A stretch of 64,000 bases of DNA from Oreocharis arfaki. Lineage: Eukaryota > Chordata > Aves > Passeriformes > Paramythiidae. The notes beneath the pieces were generated by a model. That model was not told the DNA's origin. It saw nothing but the letters and a program-made list of their open reading frames with translations, and did not search any database. Below are positions 45,497-58,340 of this stretch, piece by piece. Position numbers and translations under genes: made by a program. The first letter of the stretch is position 1. Every line of letters begins with the position of its first letter. The stretch is from assembly GCA_013398015.1 (NCBI GenBank), contig VZRR01010740.1:186001-250000 (forward strand), written 5' to 3'.

Positions 45497-48120
45497 GTCA
45501 TTACTATAATTATCATTGTTATAGTTGCTGTTATTATATTTCAGTGGCGATAGTCACACAGTTAAATTCATATATATGCTAATGTCTTGCTGGATCAGAA
45601 CCTGTGAAAACAAGGAAGAGAAACCTGATGGACAGTCAGGACGAACAATTTAACACTGAACTGGTCCCAGTTAGCAAATGGAGAGCAGAGTTTGTTGTAA
45701 CTGCTCCTGACAGGAACGCTGCTGGTTTGGAGGGAAGGTGTTACTGGCTGGAGGACCTGTCCCAGAAACTGTTCCAGGATCATTTTTTGATACAGATGCA
45801 TTTCAAAAAACTACAAAAAATCCCCAGGCAAGCAGACAGACAAAATTACCGCTCTAAAACCTGCTGGCTGCAGCACAGCCATAGACCAGCTCTAAGTCTG
45901 CTATAACCATCCTGCAATGACTGGTGTTCAAAATAAATTGCCATCTCCTTTCTCCAGCCACTATTACTATTTCTGTGCATGAAAAGGAAATGGATGTTTT
46001 ATTTCATCTGCTACTCATGAAAGTGAAACGCTCTTATATGTGCCATACTCCCAGCCTGAGGAGTAATGGTAAAATACAGCTTGCATTCTTAAACTTGGTC
46101 TATATTTGAATTTTTGTGAGCCCAGCTCTGACACATAGGAACGTGAAAAAAAAAAAAAAAAATCACACTCTCTAACTAACGTAGCAGTAATGTATAAAAA
46201 TCCTCGTCTATCTTTCGCCAAAATCACTTTGAAATCTGGTTTAATTTATCAGTAAAGAACTTTTTTTTTTTCCTTACAATCTATTTCTTGCTTGGGAAGA
46301 TCAGTAGGTCAGTGCTGGCTCCATAAATATGGATCTGAAGGCAAACTTTAATTCTGAAGTAGTCAGAAGCTTTTAGAGTTTTTGGACCCAGCATCTGCTA
46401 AATGCCAGGCTGGTTTTCACCAGAGGAGCAGACGGATTGGCTCCTACCTGCCCAAATTCCAAGGTGGGGTAAAGTGGATCCTGTGTGGTCACACAGAGCC
46501 CTGGATGTTTCTAGTTTTTCTGCTCTTTTCTCTAGTTTTCATCACTTTGCTGATGGGCACTGCAGGAATCACACTCCTGGCTTTGCTACCTCCTCCTTGC
46601 CATTGCTTTTCCCAAAATCCCACCTTTCCTGCCCCGTCTGTGTCCCAGCTGCAGAACTCCCAAATGGTGGTTTATACCTTTTGTATCTGGACTTCTGAAT
46701 ACAACCAGAGCCGAGCACACAGGGAGGGGCTGTGGCCTGGGGCTTTCCCCTGCACTGCTGCTGTGGTTTGCTGGGAAAAACTCAAGTTGCTCCATCTGGG
46801 CTGTGCTGAGAGAAGCCTCTTGTCACCCTCTGTGTCACAGCCCCTGGAGCAGCCTCGTACCAGTGCCTGGCACTGCTGCTGGGGGAATGCTGGCAAGCAC
46901 TGAGTCAAAAAACAATGTAATTGGAAAAATTAGCATGATCACCAGACAGGAGCACATCCTCATATGTTATCTTCAGAAAGTCCACAGTTTCTTTAGCACC
47001 ACACACGGTCTCTGAGCAGAAGGGAGCTGCTCACTGCTGCCTGACTCCAGCTGCAGAGGCTTTGGCTGAGCACAGAGGTTCAGCAAGGACAAGTTTGTCT
47101 GCCCTCACCACGAGAAGGGCTTTCCAAAGCACACAGTCAGCTCACTGGTGCACGGCTGTGCTACTAAAAGTTTGTGCTTTCTGGGTAAAACTTCTAAAAA
47201 TAGCCCTCCTCTTTAATATTAAGCTCAGAGCATGGATATTGCTTTTGGCATTTTGTTCGCTGCTGGAGGAGCTCTACCAAGGAAAAGTTTCCCACGGTCT
47301 GTTCTTTCGATTCTCTTTACACACAACACAACAGTGACAGCAGAACAGTCTAAAACAAGAGACAGGAAAACATTTCAGCTCTGCAGCTCTTTTTTTCCCT
47401 TCACTGATTCTACTGGGCTTAGGTATTACACTTCACGTGGTCCTGCATGTGAGGCAGACCCTTCTCAGAGAGGATGATAACAGCTACCATATCTATGGGA
47501 AGGAGAAGGGGAAGGTTGCAGTGAAAGGTGCTTCCAGCTCTACTTCAGAGATGGAAGCTAAGTGTTGGAGCTACGAGTAGGGTTTGTCTTGAGTCCTTGT
47601 CTCAGGCTGGGCTATATCTAATGGATATCAATGCCAGGCAGCCTCAGACGCAGAAATAGTATTTCGAGTAGGACAGCCTAGAAAAAACTGGAAGAATCTG
47701 CCCTTATTTTAAAAAATTGCAGCTCTCCAAGGCCTCACCACCTGAAACTCGGATACAGTCGGTCATATCCTGCAGGAGCCACCAGTGATGGATGAACCTC
47801 GGTAGCTGGAGATGGATGAGCTGCAGTTATCCTTCCTTATGAGAAGTGAAGCAAACGCTTTCAGCCATTCATTTGCTGCTGCTGTGATCAAACGGAACAG
47901 GGTGTGCCATGGATCTGACCTACCCCTGTCGTTTAACCATCCCCACCCACCCACTGCAGACACTCCTTCCCAGAGGAGGACCCTGCAGTGCAGCAGTTGG
48001 ATTTTCCGAGGAAGGCTGACACAGCAGCAAGGCTGGAGGTGGCAAAAATTGGTGCCCACCTCCACTTCACACAGAAGAAGAAACAGAAAGAAGCTTGTTC
48101 CTTTCCATATTTTCACTTAA
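45497..48120. other. Noncoding DNA, no gene seen
   Basis: A 17-base A run lies at 46146-46162 and an 11-base T run near 46261. The 173-codon plus frame (46382-46903) is crossed by several minus frames and has no recognised domain. A CATTAATT-type enhancer signature is not apparent here. Confidence 0.55.
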
Positions 48121-48960
48121 CTAAAGTTCAGTTGTGTAGGGGGGAAATATCCTGATCTTTCTCTGGACCAATTATCTTAATAAATAAATTCTCTGGCACA
48201 GGTTCATAAAATAGATAACACAATTTGTTTAGTGAACAGATAAAATCACAAAGTAAGGAAACAACAAGAAGAAAGCCACGCAAGAGCAACACAAACATGA
48301 TAAGGGAGAAAATGATCAAACAAGGTTCCTAAGGGATTTTAAAGGCCTTGTTCTGCTTTGAATGCACATGTTTCACCAGCAAAATGCTAACACGTTCCAT
48401 TTTCACAGCAGGAAGAAGCCAAAGGTCTGGTTAAATTTCTACTCAAGTAGGAATTTTAAAGATAAAGACCTACCCCTATTAAATAGTCACATAAACACAC
48501 TCACATGCAGACACTGAATAGTCTCCAGCATTTCTAGAGTTTTTCATTATTCTTAGGATATCAAAACACTAATTGAAGACTTGACTCATAATTAGACTCA
48601 GACGAATTTTGGCCCCCTCACCATAAAAATGGTGACATCAAATCAGACACATTTGTCTCTGAAAATAGTTTCTAGCTTTTTATCTGTAAAAAGGGTTTAA
48701 CTTATTTGAACTACTGTCTTTCTCAATGTATTTTATTTAAAGATGCTTTTAAGATCTTGAGAAATTTTCATCCTTGTGGCTGGGGGAATAATTCTTCTGA
48801 GTGTGTTGCCTTTTTTTTTTTTTGAGCTGAAATGATTTAACTTTTCTGCTCACAGAGCAAAACAAATATTATAATTTTGCTTGGCCTATTTAAGAATACA
48901 CAACTGCCAGAAAATCAATATGAAATGGGTTTTTATATCATTAAAGACATGTGATCTTTA
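48121..48960. other. AT-rich noncoding DNA
   Basis: Uniformly AT-rich with a 13-base T run at 48811-48823. ACTAATTGAAG and CTCATAATTAG occur at about 48569-48595. Motif density is lower than in the other AT-rich blocks, so I do not call it regulatory. Confidence 0.5.
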
Positions 48961-51900
48961 AGATCACTTGCAGCAAGGTACTAGATATTCCTCCCTGCCA
49001 AGTTTCCTTTCTACCTTTTCCCTCCAGCATGTATATAAAGAAATTAGCTTTTCCCACTGCTCTGGTGAATTATTCCTCTGTCCTACCCATTGTGTGATCC
49101 CATACAGGACAGTACCAGGAAGGACTTTAATTGCAGGTGTCAGGTTTGTTTTTATCTGTGGTGTTTGCAGGTAGACTGTGATGCACAACATACAATTACC
49201 TTCCAGAGGAAGAACACACAAAGGCAAAACTTGAGCTCTATAACATCCAGGTTTCAGTGTAGTCAACAATAAAATTAAATTTTCCACTTTGGCAAACCAC
49301 CTTAGTCCTGCCTTATTTACTGGAAATGTTCTCGTGGTGATGTGATGTCGCAAGGCCCAGGGGTGTCGCAGACATCGCTGCCATCTCCTCTCCCAGGGAG
49401 GTTTTGGGATGAAACCATGAAGCAGGAAGTATGAGGGTAGAAAGAGCAGGAAGGAGCAGGGTAGAAAGGCAGTATAAACCCCAGCCAGCCAGGATTGATT
49501 TTCTGTATTAAATATTTTCAAATCCAAGGCACTAAACAAGGAGCTTGCTGAGGACTGATTTACCGCACCTTGCCACAGGACACGGCAAAGCCACAACTTT
49601 CTCTGGAGCATCTTCTGCTAGGCTGGCTTTGGCCAGCCACTAAACCCAGTAACATTATTCAGTGTTGTTTCCTTCTGCTCGTTTTTACACCCAGTCATTC
49701 ATTTCAGCTCCCCCAAAGTCAAGGCAGTTGTAGCTTGCCTTGGCTCCAGATCTGCCAGGCTGTGAGAGCGAGCCAAGGAACCCCACGAAGAATTTCTTGG
49801 TGAGAAAAACATCCTCTCCCCTGCTGCCTGGCATCTCCTTGAGAGAACTGCGGAGCTGAAGGCAGAGGGAGCCTGTGCTACAACAATTAATTAAGTTTCA
49901 GTGATTCCCTTTTTTTTTTTGCTGTCAAAAATGAAACAACCACTTGTCTGTCATGGCCTTGCAGACTGGTGCGAATCACACTGAGAGAGGGGTAACCTTG
50001 GGCATCTGCACACTTGGCTCTGCACAGCTTGATTGTCTTTAAGCCAAGCAAGGAGCTTTAGGAGCAGCGGGATAGACAGAGAAACAGCATCATCCACCGA
50101 GGGCTGATGAAGTTACACTGTGTGCACAAGTTGGAGAGGGTCTATTTGCTTTTATGTGTGCTGGAAGGCACCAGTCCTACAGTCCTGGCACTGCCTGTTC
50201 ATCCAGAACAGGCCCAGTGTGGGCAGTGGGGGTGCCCTGATTTGGGTATTCAGCATTCATCAGGAATGGCTTTGATGGTTCAAAAAAAAAAAAAAATTCA
50301 ACTGAAAAGTTTTGTACAAGCATTGCTGGAGGTTCAAAGGTGTAGCCCAAAGCTGAGCACGTGGAGAAGGTAGGAAATGATCCACTGCTGGCAGCTGGTA
50401 GGTCTGGCTGTGCCTGCAGGATGACAAGGAATGACTCTGGTGGGGTTCAGGCCAGGTCACCCCTGCCTAGGAGCTTCTCTGGAAACCACCACTCATCCTC
50501 ACCTCCATCCACAGGGTACTCTGTTGGAGCAGCTGAAGAGACGAGGACAGAAGTGCAGAAAACCCTGCTAAATGCCAGTTCCTGGTGCCACTGAGTGTGG
50601 GTGGTACCACTGCACACCTCTCCAGCTGCTCAGCTCCCATCCCAGCACATTCCTGTGTCTGCATTTGGCGTGGGTTAAGGGTTTAACCAGTCCAGCACAC
50701 ACCCCTTCCAGATCCCTCATTTCCAAAGCATTTAAGCACTTGGGTTGTCTTTAAGGATAATTCACAAGACGCTCATTGCATGGATATTGATGGCAAAGTG
50801 CTGTGCCTGTTTTAAAGCCAGTCCAAGTGCTTGGAACAACTTTTTCCCGTGGAAAAATACTTGGTCAATTGGCAATCCATGAGTGTGCATCCAACGTAGC
50901 AACCATTTAAAAACAATAAAACTGAAAAATAACTCCATCTAAAAAAAGCCACGACCCTTAAAATGTATTTTCAATGACATGTATTAAAAATGAAAGGATG
51001 TTTCTAACTATATCTGCCTTTATACTTTCTTGAAGCTCAAAAATAGCAAAACCAGCCAAAGCCTAAACAAACAGAACAATTTTTGTTTTCAGATGAGTGA
51101 AAAACTCTGTGTTCTCCAAAATTATTTTGATCAATCTTTTTCGTGGAAAAATGTATCTATTTTTCCTGTGTAGCATGAACCCCCTTTCCACAGTTTTAGT
51201 CTGTTTCCTATTTTCCAGGCGAACCTGCACATCGAAATATAAGTAAAAAAAGAAAATAAATCGATTCTCCAATTTTTTACACTTCTCTAACAAGGACCAC
51301 TCTCACCTGATGAAATACCTACAAAGCGTAACTGTAAATTTTACTGTGTACCACACACCCTTGGTCGATTGAGTAACAGCTATGAGCCCTCTGAAATCAA
51401 TCTATATTTATCACATAACCAAACCTTTGTGGAGCAAAAAGAGGGACAGGTTTTCCAGGCACAGTAAGATCTGGGATTTCAGAGTGTGTGTGTGCGTGTT
51501 GGAGAACATTTTGACCACAAACAGAGCTGATTATCGATATAATTATGCTGCCATCACACCAGAGGAGAGTATCCAGTAAATCAAATCCAACTGTCCGCCC
51601 ACTCGCAGAGAAGAGAGACTAAAACCTGTCAAATCAGGGAAGGAGGAACAGGTGGCCTCATTTGCAAAAAAAAGGCAGCTCCTTGCACGGCCGAGTGCTG
51701 AACATCCACACTCACACACACACACTTTTATTAAATGCAGAGTGTCTAACAAGCTTTCTGTGCAGCACACTAAATGTGCTTCTGGTGCTTGCACCGATAT
51801 AAAATGTGACACGCAGGTCTCCCCGCACACCAAGCAAATAACCTGGGACTTGCTAAGTGCTGCCATAAGTTTTCACCTTTTGAGTGTTTCTAATGGCTGC

Positions 51901-52146
51901 TGACAGCAGCGTCCAGCCTCTGTGACAGCTCTGCCCAGCCCTTCAGCAGCAGCAGCAGCTCTGCCAGCAGCTCGGAGGAGGCTCCTGCTGCGCTGATGTG
52001 GGACATTCTCTCTTCCCAACACCGGGAATGACTCCTGTTTTTGGAGATTGCTGCCTAGCTGGGGCTCTCACATGCTGGGTCTCAAGAAATCCTTTGTGTC
52101 CTACCCAGGTGGCAATTGCTGCTTCTCCAGATTTTAGAAATCACTT
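48961..52146. other. Noncoding DNA; longest chance frame of the window
   Basis: The minus frame 48964-49611 (215 codons) is the longest in the window. Its middle has a hydrophobic run (about residues 47-66) but no domain I recognise, and a shorter plus frame (48968-49174) covers part of it. A/T runs occur at 49910-49920 (T11) and 50282-50296 (A15). A (CA)6 repeat is at 51713-51725 and a TG-rich patch at about 51483-51498. CAG-rich text is near 51942-51972. Confidence 0.5.
51713..51725. repeat. (CA)6 dinucleotide repeat
   Basis: A short CA microsatellite, preceded by an interrupted CACACT unit. Confidence 0.85.
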
Positions 52147-52381
52147 TAAACTGAAGGAAGGCAGAGTTAGATTGGATATTGGGAGGATATTCTTCAGTGG
52201 GGGCAGCAATGAGTTGCCCGGAGAAGCTGTGGCTGTCCAATCCATGGAAGTGTTCAAGGCCAGGTTGGACAGGGCTTGGAGCAACCTAGGATAGAGGAAG
52301 GTGTCTCTATCCATAGCAGGAGGATTGGACTAGGTGAGCTTTAAGGTCTCATCCAACCCAAACCATTCCACGATTCTATGA
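52147..52381 (+). mobile_element. CR1 LINE 3' UTR fragment
   Basis: On the + strand the fragment begins near TTAAACTGAAGGAAGGCAGA, just past the ORF2 end in the CR1 layout. It carries GCCCGGAGAAGCTGTGGCTG and AAGTGTTCAAGGCCAGGTTG, then GGTGAGCTTTAAGGTCTC, and ends in GATTCTATGAT at 52381. It shares this 3' UTR with the copy at 4079-4508, so both belong to related subfamilies. A small internal deletion (near GGGGGCAGCAATGAG) removes part of the usual sequence. No ORF2 sequence remains. Confidence 0.93.
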
Positions 52382-55199
52382 TATTTTGAATTTCTTTCAT
52401 CTTCTCTGGTGACATGGTGGGCACCAGTGGGCAGGATGTGAGTGGGAAGAAATACCAGATGCCTTTGAGCAGAGTGATGAGGAGGAAAGCTAGAAGATAT
52501 AATTTAGGCCAATGCTGTGGCTCACTCTATGGGCACATCTGAAAGGGCACAGTGTGGTCTAACCATGGTTCACTATTTACTCATGGCCAGATGACAGCCA
52601 TCACCCAAGGAAAGACAGAGAGACCTCAAAACAGATGGCACTGAGAAAACTCAAATCTCATGAGCCTTCCCTTGCATGGTTTCCTCATGCTGGAAGGTAC
52701 AGGCAAAGAGGACACACGTCAATCCATCAATTTTGGCAGGCAGTGGCAGCAGGTACAGGAAGAGCCTGCCATGTTTTGGGATGCCAACAGCTGCGTTCAC
52801 CCACTCACACAAGACTGATCTCTCAGCTGTGGATATTGTAATGACCAGATGATGAATCTTCAAACTCAAGGTTAATTCCCATTTTCAGTAATGGATGGGA
52901 AAAGCTGGGAATCCATCAAAACTACAAATAGGAGGAAAATGCCTCTGAAAGCAAATGCCTTGAGAAAGTGATAGCTACGAAATGAAATGCAGGTATGGCA
53001 AATGCTTTGAGGTCTCAAGATTCAAGTGTGCCCTCTTTCCAGAGGTTCCTGAAGGAAAAGATGAAAACCAGCTGAATGTCTTAGAAGGAAGGTTTTGACA
53101 GCTGCCCTCTAACAGGAGATTCTCAAAGGCTCCAGTCTCTGGGATGCCTCCATCACATATTATCTAAAGGGAGAAAATGTACAGGATTTTAAAGTACAAA
53201 AAATACAAGACTGTCTTGGATATACAGGAATTGCTGTCATGAGCCCAAGTACTAAATAATAAGACAGAATTATGAGCTGTGGAGTCATTAAGTCCTTATT
53301 TTCTTAGTTGCAGATGATGTTGCCTCACAATTCCTTTCCCAAGCATAAACCAGCTGTGTTCATGTCTTCATATTGAGATTGCAACCCCAGAGATCTATAG
53401 AAACATGACAAATCTGGTATGTATGCATATCTCTTACTCCCAGGGCTAAAAGAATACTTCTGAAGCTGGAAAACTCCAGGAGAAAATGCTCTATAAAGAG
53501 GTTTAAGGGCCCATCTGAAGGGGAAAGCAAGCATTTGCTTTAGAATGATTCATTTTTAATTGTTCTGTGCGATTTCAGTGGACACAAGCTGATGTAGGAG
53601 AGAGACCCTTTGCAAAGTCCTCTTGTAGCAGGGCATGCTACAAAATTTAATCTGTAAACTGCTTCTCATAATACCCTGGAATGGTTTCCTGCCCTCAGTA
53701 GCACAGTGAACATTTGCCCACGTAAATCCCCCACGAGATAGGTGACCCCTTTATGATCCAGCACACACAGCAGAGGAGGGACATCCTGTTCCACCCATAA
53801 AACCAATCATTCTTCCCTAACAGTCTCCAATTTGCAGGCACCATAAAACCCACCCTGACCGTATTTAGCAGGCAGGAGTGTGATTCTGAACTTGAAGGTG
53901 AAAGGCCTGCACAGGTCCATCCCCGTGGCTGGACTGGGTAGAGAAGTCAGTAATTCACACAAGCTACCACCAAATGGCACTGAAAAATAGGGATCTCTAA
54001 AGCAGGAGCACAGGACCTCCTGGAAGCTGCAGAGTTCTGTGCCACTGGGCTCTGCAGCACTGGGAGATGTTGATAAACTTTGCAGCCAATACACCCAGGA
54101 GTACCAATGGGAACATTTCCTTTCCACAACAGGCCCCCAGGTCTTTAACACAGAACATCATATTTTCAACCAACTCAATGCCTCGCCACCCTCCTCTCCA
54201 AGGCAAGCCATAGTGATGACATCTTCCTTATCATCAATAAAAATGATGTACAGCAGACTGCAGAGTTATTCAACAAGCAATTTCCAAAGATCACCTTTAC
54301 TACAGCGTATAAAACAGATCTAGGACTCCCTTTCCAGGATGTCAGAATTTTATGAAGCATCAAGTCTCCACTTGCAGCTCCCTGTTATGAAAAGAACAGC
54401 TCTTCACGTCGATACACAGTGTTTTGCTTGCCTCAGCACATCCCCGTGACCGTGCAAAAAGGTTGCTCATGATGAGGATCGTTATTAAAAGCATCACTGA
54501 GGTGATGCAAGGGAGGAGAAACCACCTGCAAAACACACCTAAAAAGAGCTGAGCAGGTGTTGCTGTCTGCCTGCTCATCTTGCCTGAGGCTAAAGACCAC
54601 CCTGGATGGGGATGGTCCCACCAAGCACCATGAACACAGATGAGCTCTGCTGTTGATGCAGCTTTTCCTCACTAATGTTGTTAGAACTGAAAATGTGGCC
54701 CCAGGAATCGGTTATGTAAATCCCTCGGATGGATGGAAGCTTTTTCCCACAAAAATGAGCTTCACAGATGATTATTTCTGCCATCCCTGCAGCAGTGAGG
54801 GCAAGCTAAGAGCTGAGCACATGCTCGGAGCTAAGCACAGACTGTTACAGGAATTTCTGAGTCAAGGACTCAGTCTCCTCTTGAGGATGCAGTGTTGATT
54901 CCTAACTGTAGAGATGAGTCATGAGGAGTCAAAAGACAGAGCAGAAACACATCTGTCACTCTGCTGATCTGAAGAAGAAATATTTTCTCCACCTCAGTAT
55001 TTCACACCCACCCTCACTTTTCCCTACCAGCACCTCCTCTCCCATAGCTGTGTTTTCAAATCCAGGGACATCACCATTATTCAGGAATAGGCCCTCTAGC
55101 AAAGATGAAATGAAAGCAATGTTACCAGCTCAGCAGTGACCAAGGATGTTAAATCCTCCTCTACTGGGAACAACCACCCCTCTTTTGGTGATTTCTGAG
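52382..55199. other. Noncoding DNA, no gene seen
   Basis: Mixed composition without recognised repeats. Frames at 53807-54206 (minus), 54039-54323 (plus) and 54360-54672 (minus) match nothing known. Confidence 0.58.
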
Positions 55200-56468
55200 A
55201 TTTGCATCACATTTGGACACAGTAAATATAAGAAAATTAGCCCAAAAGAGTAAACATTAGATTAAAAAATAGGGTACCATACCAGTTATCTTCTGCATTT
55301 CAGAGCACAGGTAGTAGAATTTACTGCATGGAAGAAAAGGTGAATGGATTTACATTTAAGTTTCATCACTTTTAAGGTCCCCAGTAGCAAAGTCTCCCTT
55401 TAAAAGAGCCCTAATGGACAATAAACTCTTTTAGAAAATATACAGCAAAGCAGCAGTGCCCAACAGACATAAAATTAGAGTGCTGTAATGTTTCAGCTGT
55501 TCGCTTCCTTTGATACAGGCAGCTGGCAGCAAGACACTTGAAAAAATGGAAGAACAAGTAACTTCTAATGGATAAATATATATTTTTTTCCATAGCATAT
55601 GTGTTTTAAATCTACATAAATGCACACACTCACACACGTGTACTAATAGGATAAATTTACAGGGCAAACAGAAGTGAACAGTCTCCAGTATAGATACTGA
55701 GCTACCATTAAACATTTAAAATAATTACAGGTTTTAAATCATGGAAACAAGAACTTTAAAAGAATATTTTTGGAGCATTTTCCTCTAGAATGAAAATTTC
55801 TCAGGGATTTCCTCCTGAGTGAAATCAGAAATCACCAGTGCCATCATATTTTAAAAGCAAAAGCTTTCTATAGATTTGTCACAAAGGTGACCCCAAATTC
55901 ACCCCCAAGAAATGGCCCAAGAAAGTGATTTTTAATAATATTTCAGGATGCAATTATATCTTTTATTTCTTGCTAATTGTAATTAATTATCAGTTATGTG
56001 GATGCCTTTGCACATGCTACTTTCAAGCGAAGCCATGGAAAGGGGCTCTCCTTTCCCTGCAGCCAGCGCTGACTTGCAGGAGGAGGGGAAGGCAGCTGCC
56101 CCCTCTCTCTGCACACTCCATGCCTTGTGCAGATCTGGGCTTCCAGCTCTGTCCCCATAAACCTCCCCTCCCTTCAAAGGGAAACAATTGGATGTACAGC
56201 TCTTCACAATGAGAGATGCACAGGAATCAAAGGATATTCATCCTCCTGGAAACCCAGCTTCCATTGTAAGCGTTTCACTCAACAGTCTAAGCTGACCTGT
56301 CTTTATGCAGAATAGTGCTCAACCAGTGAATTGCTGAAGAATTAACAAAAAAACTACCAGAAAATAAATTGAAAAAGAAATCATTGACTTATTTGCATCA
56401 AAAGAAGCCCCGGTGTTCAGCATGAGAAACCAAGAAGCTGTTATGTTTTATGCAATAGATCTTTGGCC
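55200..56468. other. AT-rich noncoding DNA with octamers
   Basis: POU octamers ATTTGCAT occur at 55200-55207 and 56391-56398. The stretch 55920-55995 is AT-rich, with TTGTAATTAATTATCAG. TA- and CA-rich patches lie near 55575 and 55621-55640. No coding frame is recognised. Confidence 0.45.
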
Positions 56469-56521
56469 TTTATTTCCTCCTCCTCTCCCTTCTCCTCCTC
56501 TTCCCTTCAGCCTTGGTGAGT
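56469..56521 (+). other. Pyrimidine tract with abutting splice-like signals
   Basis: An almost pure C/T run (56469-56507) leads to CAG at 56508-56510, an excellent acceptor match. Five bases later comes GTGAGT at 56516-56521, an excellent donor match. The spacing is too short for a normal exon. It could be a decoy, part of a recursive-splicing arrangement, or chance in a decayed simple repeat. Confidence 0.4.
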
Positions 56522-57950
56522 TGCTCAAGATCCCGGGAAGTCTGTGCAGCTTATCCCCATCCCCAGTGTCACTGGGAGCTGCAGGATGGGAGAGTTTTTG
56601 GATGCCCCCCGGGAGCCCATCTCCTCTGGGCTTTCCTACAGAAATAGGGAAGGTTTTTTATCTGTTACTTGGCTCTCTTGTGCTCTACTTTCCTCCTGAA
56701 TGTTATGTATTTATTTTCATGAGTGTTTGCAGCACCTTTCCACTTTGCAACAACAGAGTTTGTGTGCCAGGCACAAATATCATTGTTACCAGACACCGTG
56801 TGTGTCAGTCCTTATCTGTAGCTGGCTGCAAACCCATCCTAGAGCAACCAAAACAGATAATCCTTTCTAGAAGGTAAAAAACACCAACATTACCTATATT
56901 TGGCTTGAAGACACCATCAAATGGTTTTGTGGTTCTTTTTTGCACCTGGATATACACAATAGAAAAAACCCCTACTTTCTCATAGATATGATTTCCTCTC
57001 CCCTCTGAAACATCAAATATATTTTTATCTGATTTATGCCATAAATCCACAAGTCCTTGATGTCTTTCTCCTTTTACAGCATGTATCCAGCTCTTATTTT
57101 TGCATTTGTGTACTGAAAATAAAAATAAAGAGAAAAAATATATTTTCATCTTTAATATAAACAGGTAAAAAAAAAAATAATCCAGCAGAGTGGGAAGGCA
57201 CCAACCAGCAGGAGCTGCTCTCCTGCTGCAGGATGGGTTTATTCTTGTGCTTTGATTAGCAACCCCTGCCTGGACACTTCCTCCTTCATGGAGATGCTGT
57301 GAGGCTGGAAAGGACCTCAGAGGCTTGGAGCAATGGTGATTATTGAATGAACTGCTCCTGGTTAAGAGATTTGTAACACAATATCGAAATTCCACATTGA
57401 ATTTCCTCGTTCTAAGATGAGGCTTGCCTCAGTAGCTTTTACTAGTAGGGCAAAGCTAAGGCATAAACAGAGCACACACAAAATGTCTGCAACTCACGCC
57501 ACGATAACAAAAACCACAACAGCAACCAAATTAGAAGAAAAAAAAAATATTCTGCAAAGCTTTAAAACCTTTGCCCACTGATTTCTATATGGAAATACAT
57601 GGATTTATATGGATTCCTGTTTGGATTCCTGTTTCCCCTGCTGTGTTCAGTATCTTCTGGCTTTGTATTAACAGGGGCTGTGGTTCAGAAGGGCAAACCA
57701 GCGAGGGGACCACTGTGCTTTGGAGGAGATCAGCCCCTTTGCGGGGTCTCAGGATGATCTGGGAGAGCAGGAGCTCCACGGGGGAGGGAGAGGGCCTCGT
57801 GTGACCCCAGCTCCGTGGAGAGGAGGCTTGAGGACCCTGCAGGTGGAGCTGGGAGAGAGCCAGGACCCCGGAGGCTCTTTCACATGTTTGGAAAATGTGC
57901 AGGGCAGCATCTCTGCCTCCTACAAGGAGCGTGCAAGGCTGTACATCCCT
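56522..57950. other. Noncoding DNA, no gene seen
   Basis: The 154-codon plus frame (56413-56877) and the 196-codon minus frame (56805-57395) overlap at their ends and match nothing known. The latter has a hydrophobic Phe/Tyr-rich run from an A/T-rich stretch at about 57110-57170. From 57700 to 57850 the sequence is GC-rich with several GGG runs. Confidence 0.55.
57611..57634. repeat. 12-bp tandem duplication
   Basis: GGATTCCTGTTT is present twice head to tail (57611-57622 and 57623-57634), preceded by a related GGATTTATAT (57601-57610). Confidence 0.9.
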
Positions 57951-58340
57951 CGTGTGCTGCTGTAATTATTACTGCTCTCTTAATCACGTTATGCAAATGG
58001 GCTGAGCGGGAAGGAGGGAGAGGAGGCAGACAGAATAACTGAGGAGGAAAGGGTAATACTTTGGGGTGGTTACGACTTTGCTCCCTGATTAAAATTCCTG
58101 GAATTCTCAATTGTTTCTTATCAAAAGGCTTAAGAAGGAGGATTTTTCTTTTAATAAAAATAAACGAAGAAAAATGGATCTCTCATTTCCAGGGGATACA
58201 ATGGAGATCACCTTGTAGTCTGGCAGCAGAATTGATATGATTTGCATTACCAAGGATGACTAAATGGAGTGTTAAATTATCTCAAAAAAAAGAAAGATGT
58301 AAATTGATATTCATGACATCAACAAGGTTAGAAAGGAAAA
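57951..58340. promoter_or_regulatory. Candidate enhancer block with two octamers
   Basis: Contains TGTAATTATTAC, CTTAATCACGTT directly before a perfect octamer ATGCAAAT (57991-57998), a second octamer ATTTGCAT (58240-58247), SOX-like CAATTGTTTC with TATCAAAAGG, and GTTAAATTATC. Two octamers 250 bp apart in an AT-rich setting make this a good enhancer candidate by motif content. Conservation is not measured. Confidence 0.38.
57991..57998 (+). promoter_or_regulatory. POU octamer ATGCAAAT
   Basis: Perfect octamer preceded by CACGTT, so TTATGCAAAT is present. This resembles the right part of a SOX-OCT composite site, although the SOX half is imperfect. Confidence 0.3.

Noticed and set aside
46146..46162. 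17-base A run as a processed-pseudogene tail
   Set aside because: No coding or SINE-like body is recognised on its left side.
46382..46903. 173-codon plus-strand frame
   Set aside because: Overlapped by minus frames of similar quality; no recognisable motif.
48964..49611. 215-codon minus-strand frame, longest in the window
   Set aside because: No domain or family is recognised, composition is like its surroundings, and a shorter plus frame overlaps part of it. One frame of this length is not surprising in 64 kb on two strands. A codon-substitution test across birds would settle it.
49985..50015. GGGTAACCTTGGGCATCTGC as a reverse MIR relic
   Set aside because: The match covers a short core only, with several mismatches and no supporting flanks.
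56760..56800. GTGTGCCAGGCAC as a further MIR relic
   Set aside because: Only about 12 bases fit and the neighbouring MIR sequence is missing.
56805..57395. 196-codon minus-strand frame
   Set aside because: Its hydrophobic stretch comes from A/T-rich simple sequence, and it resembles no known protein.
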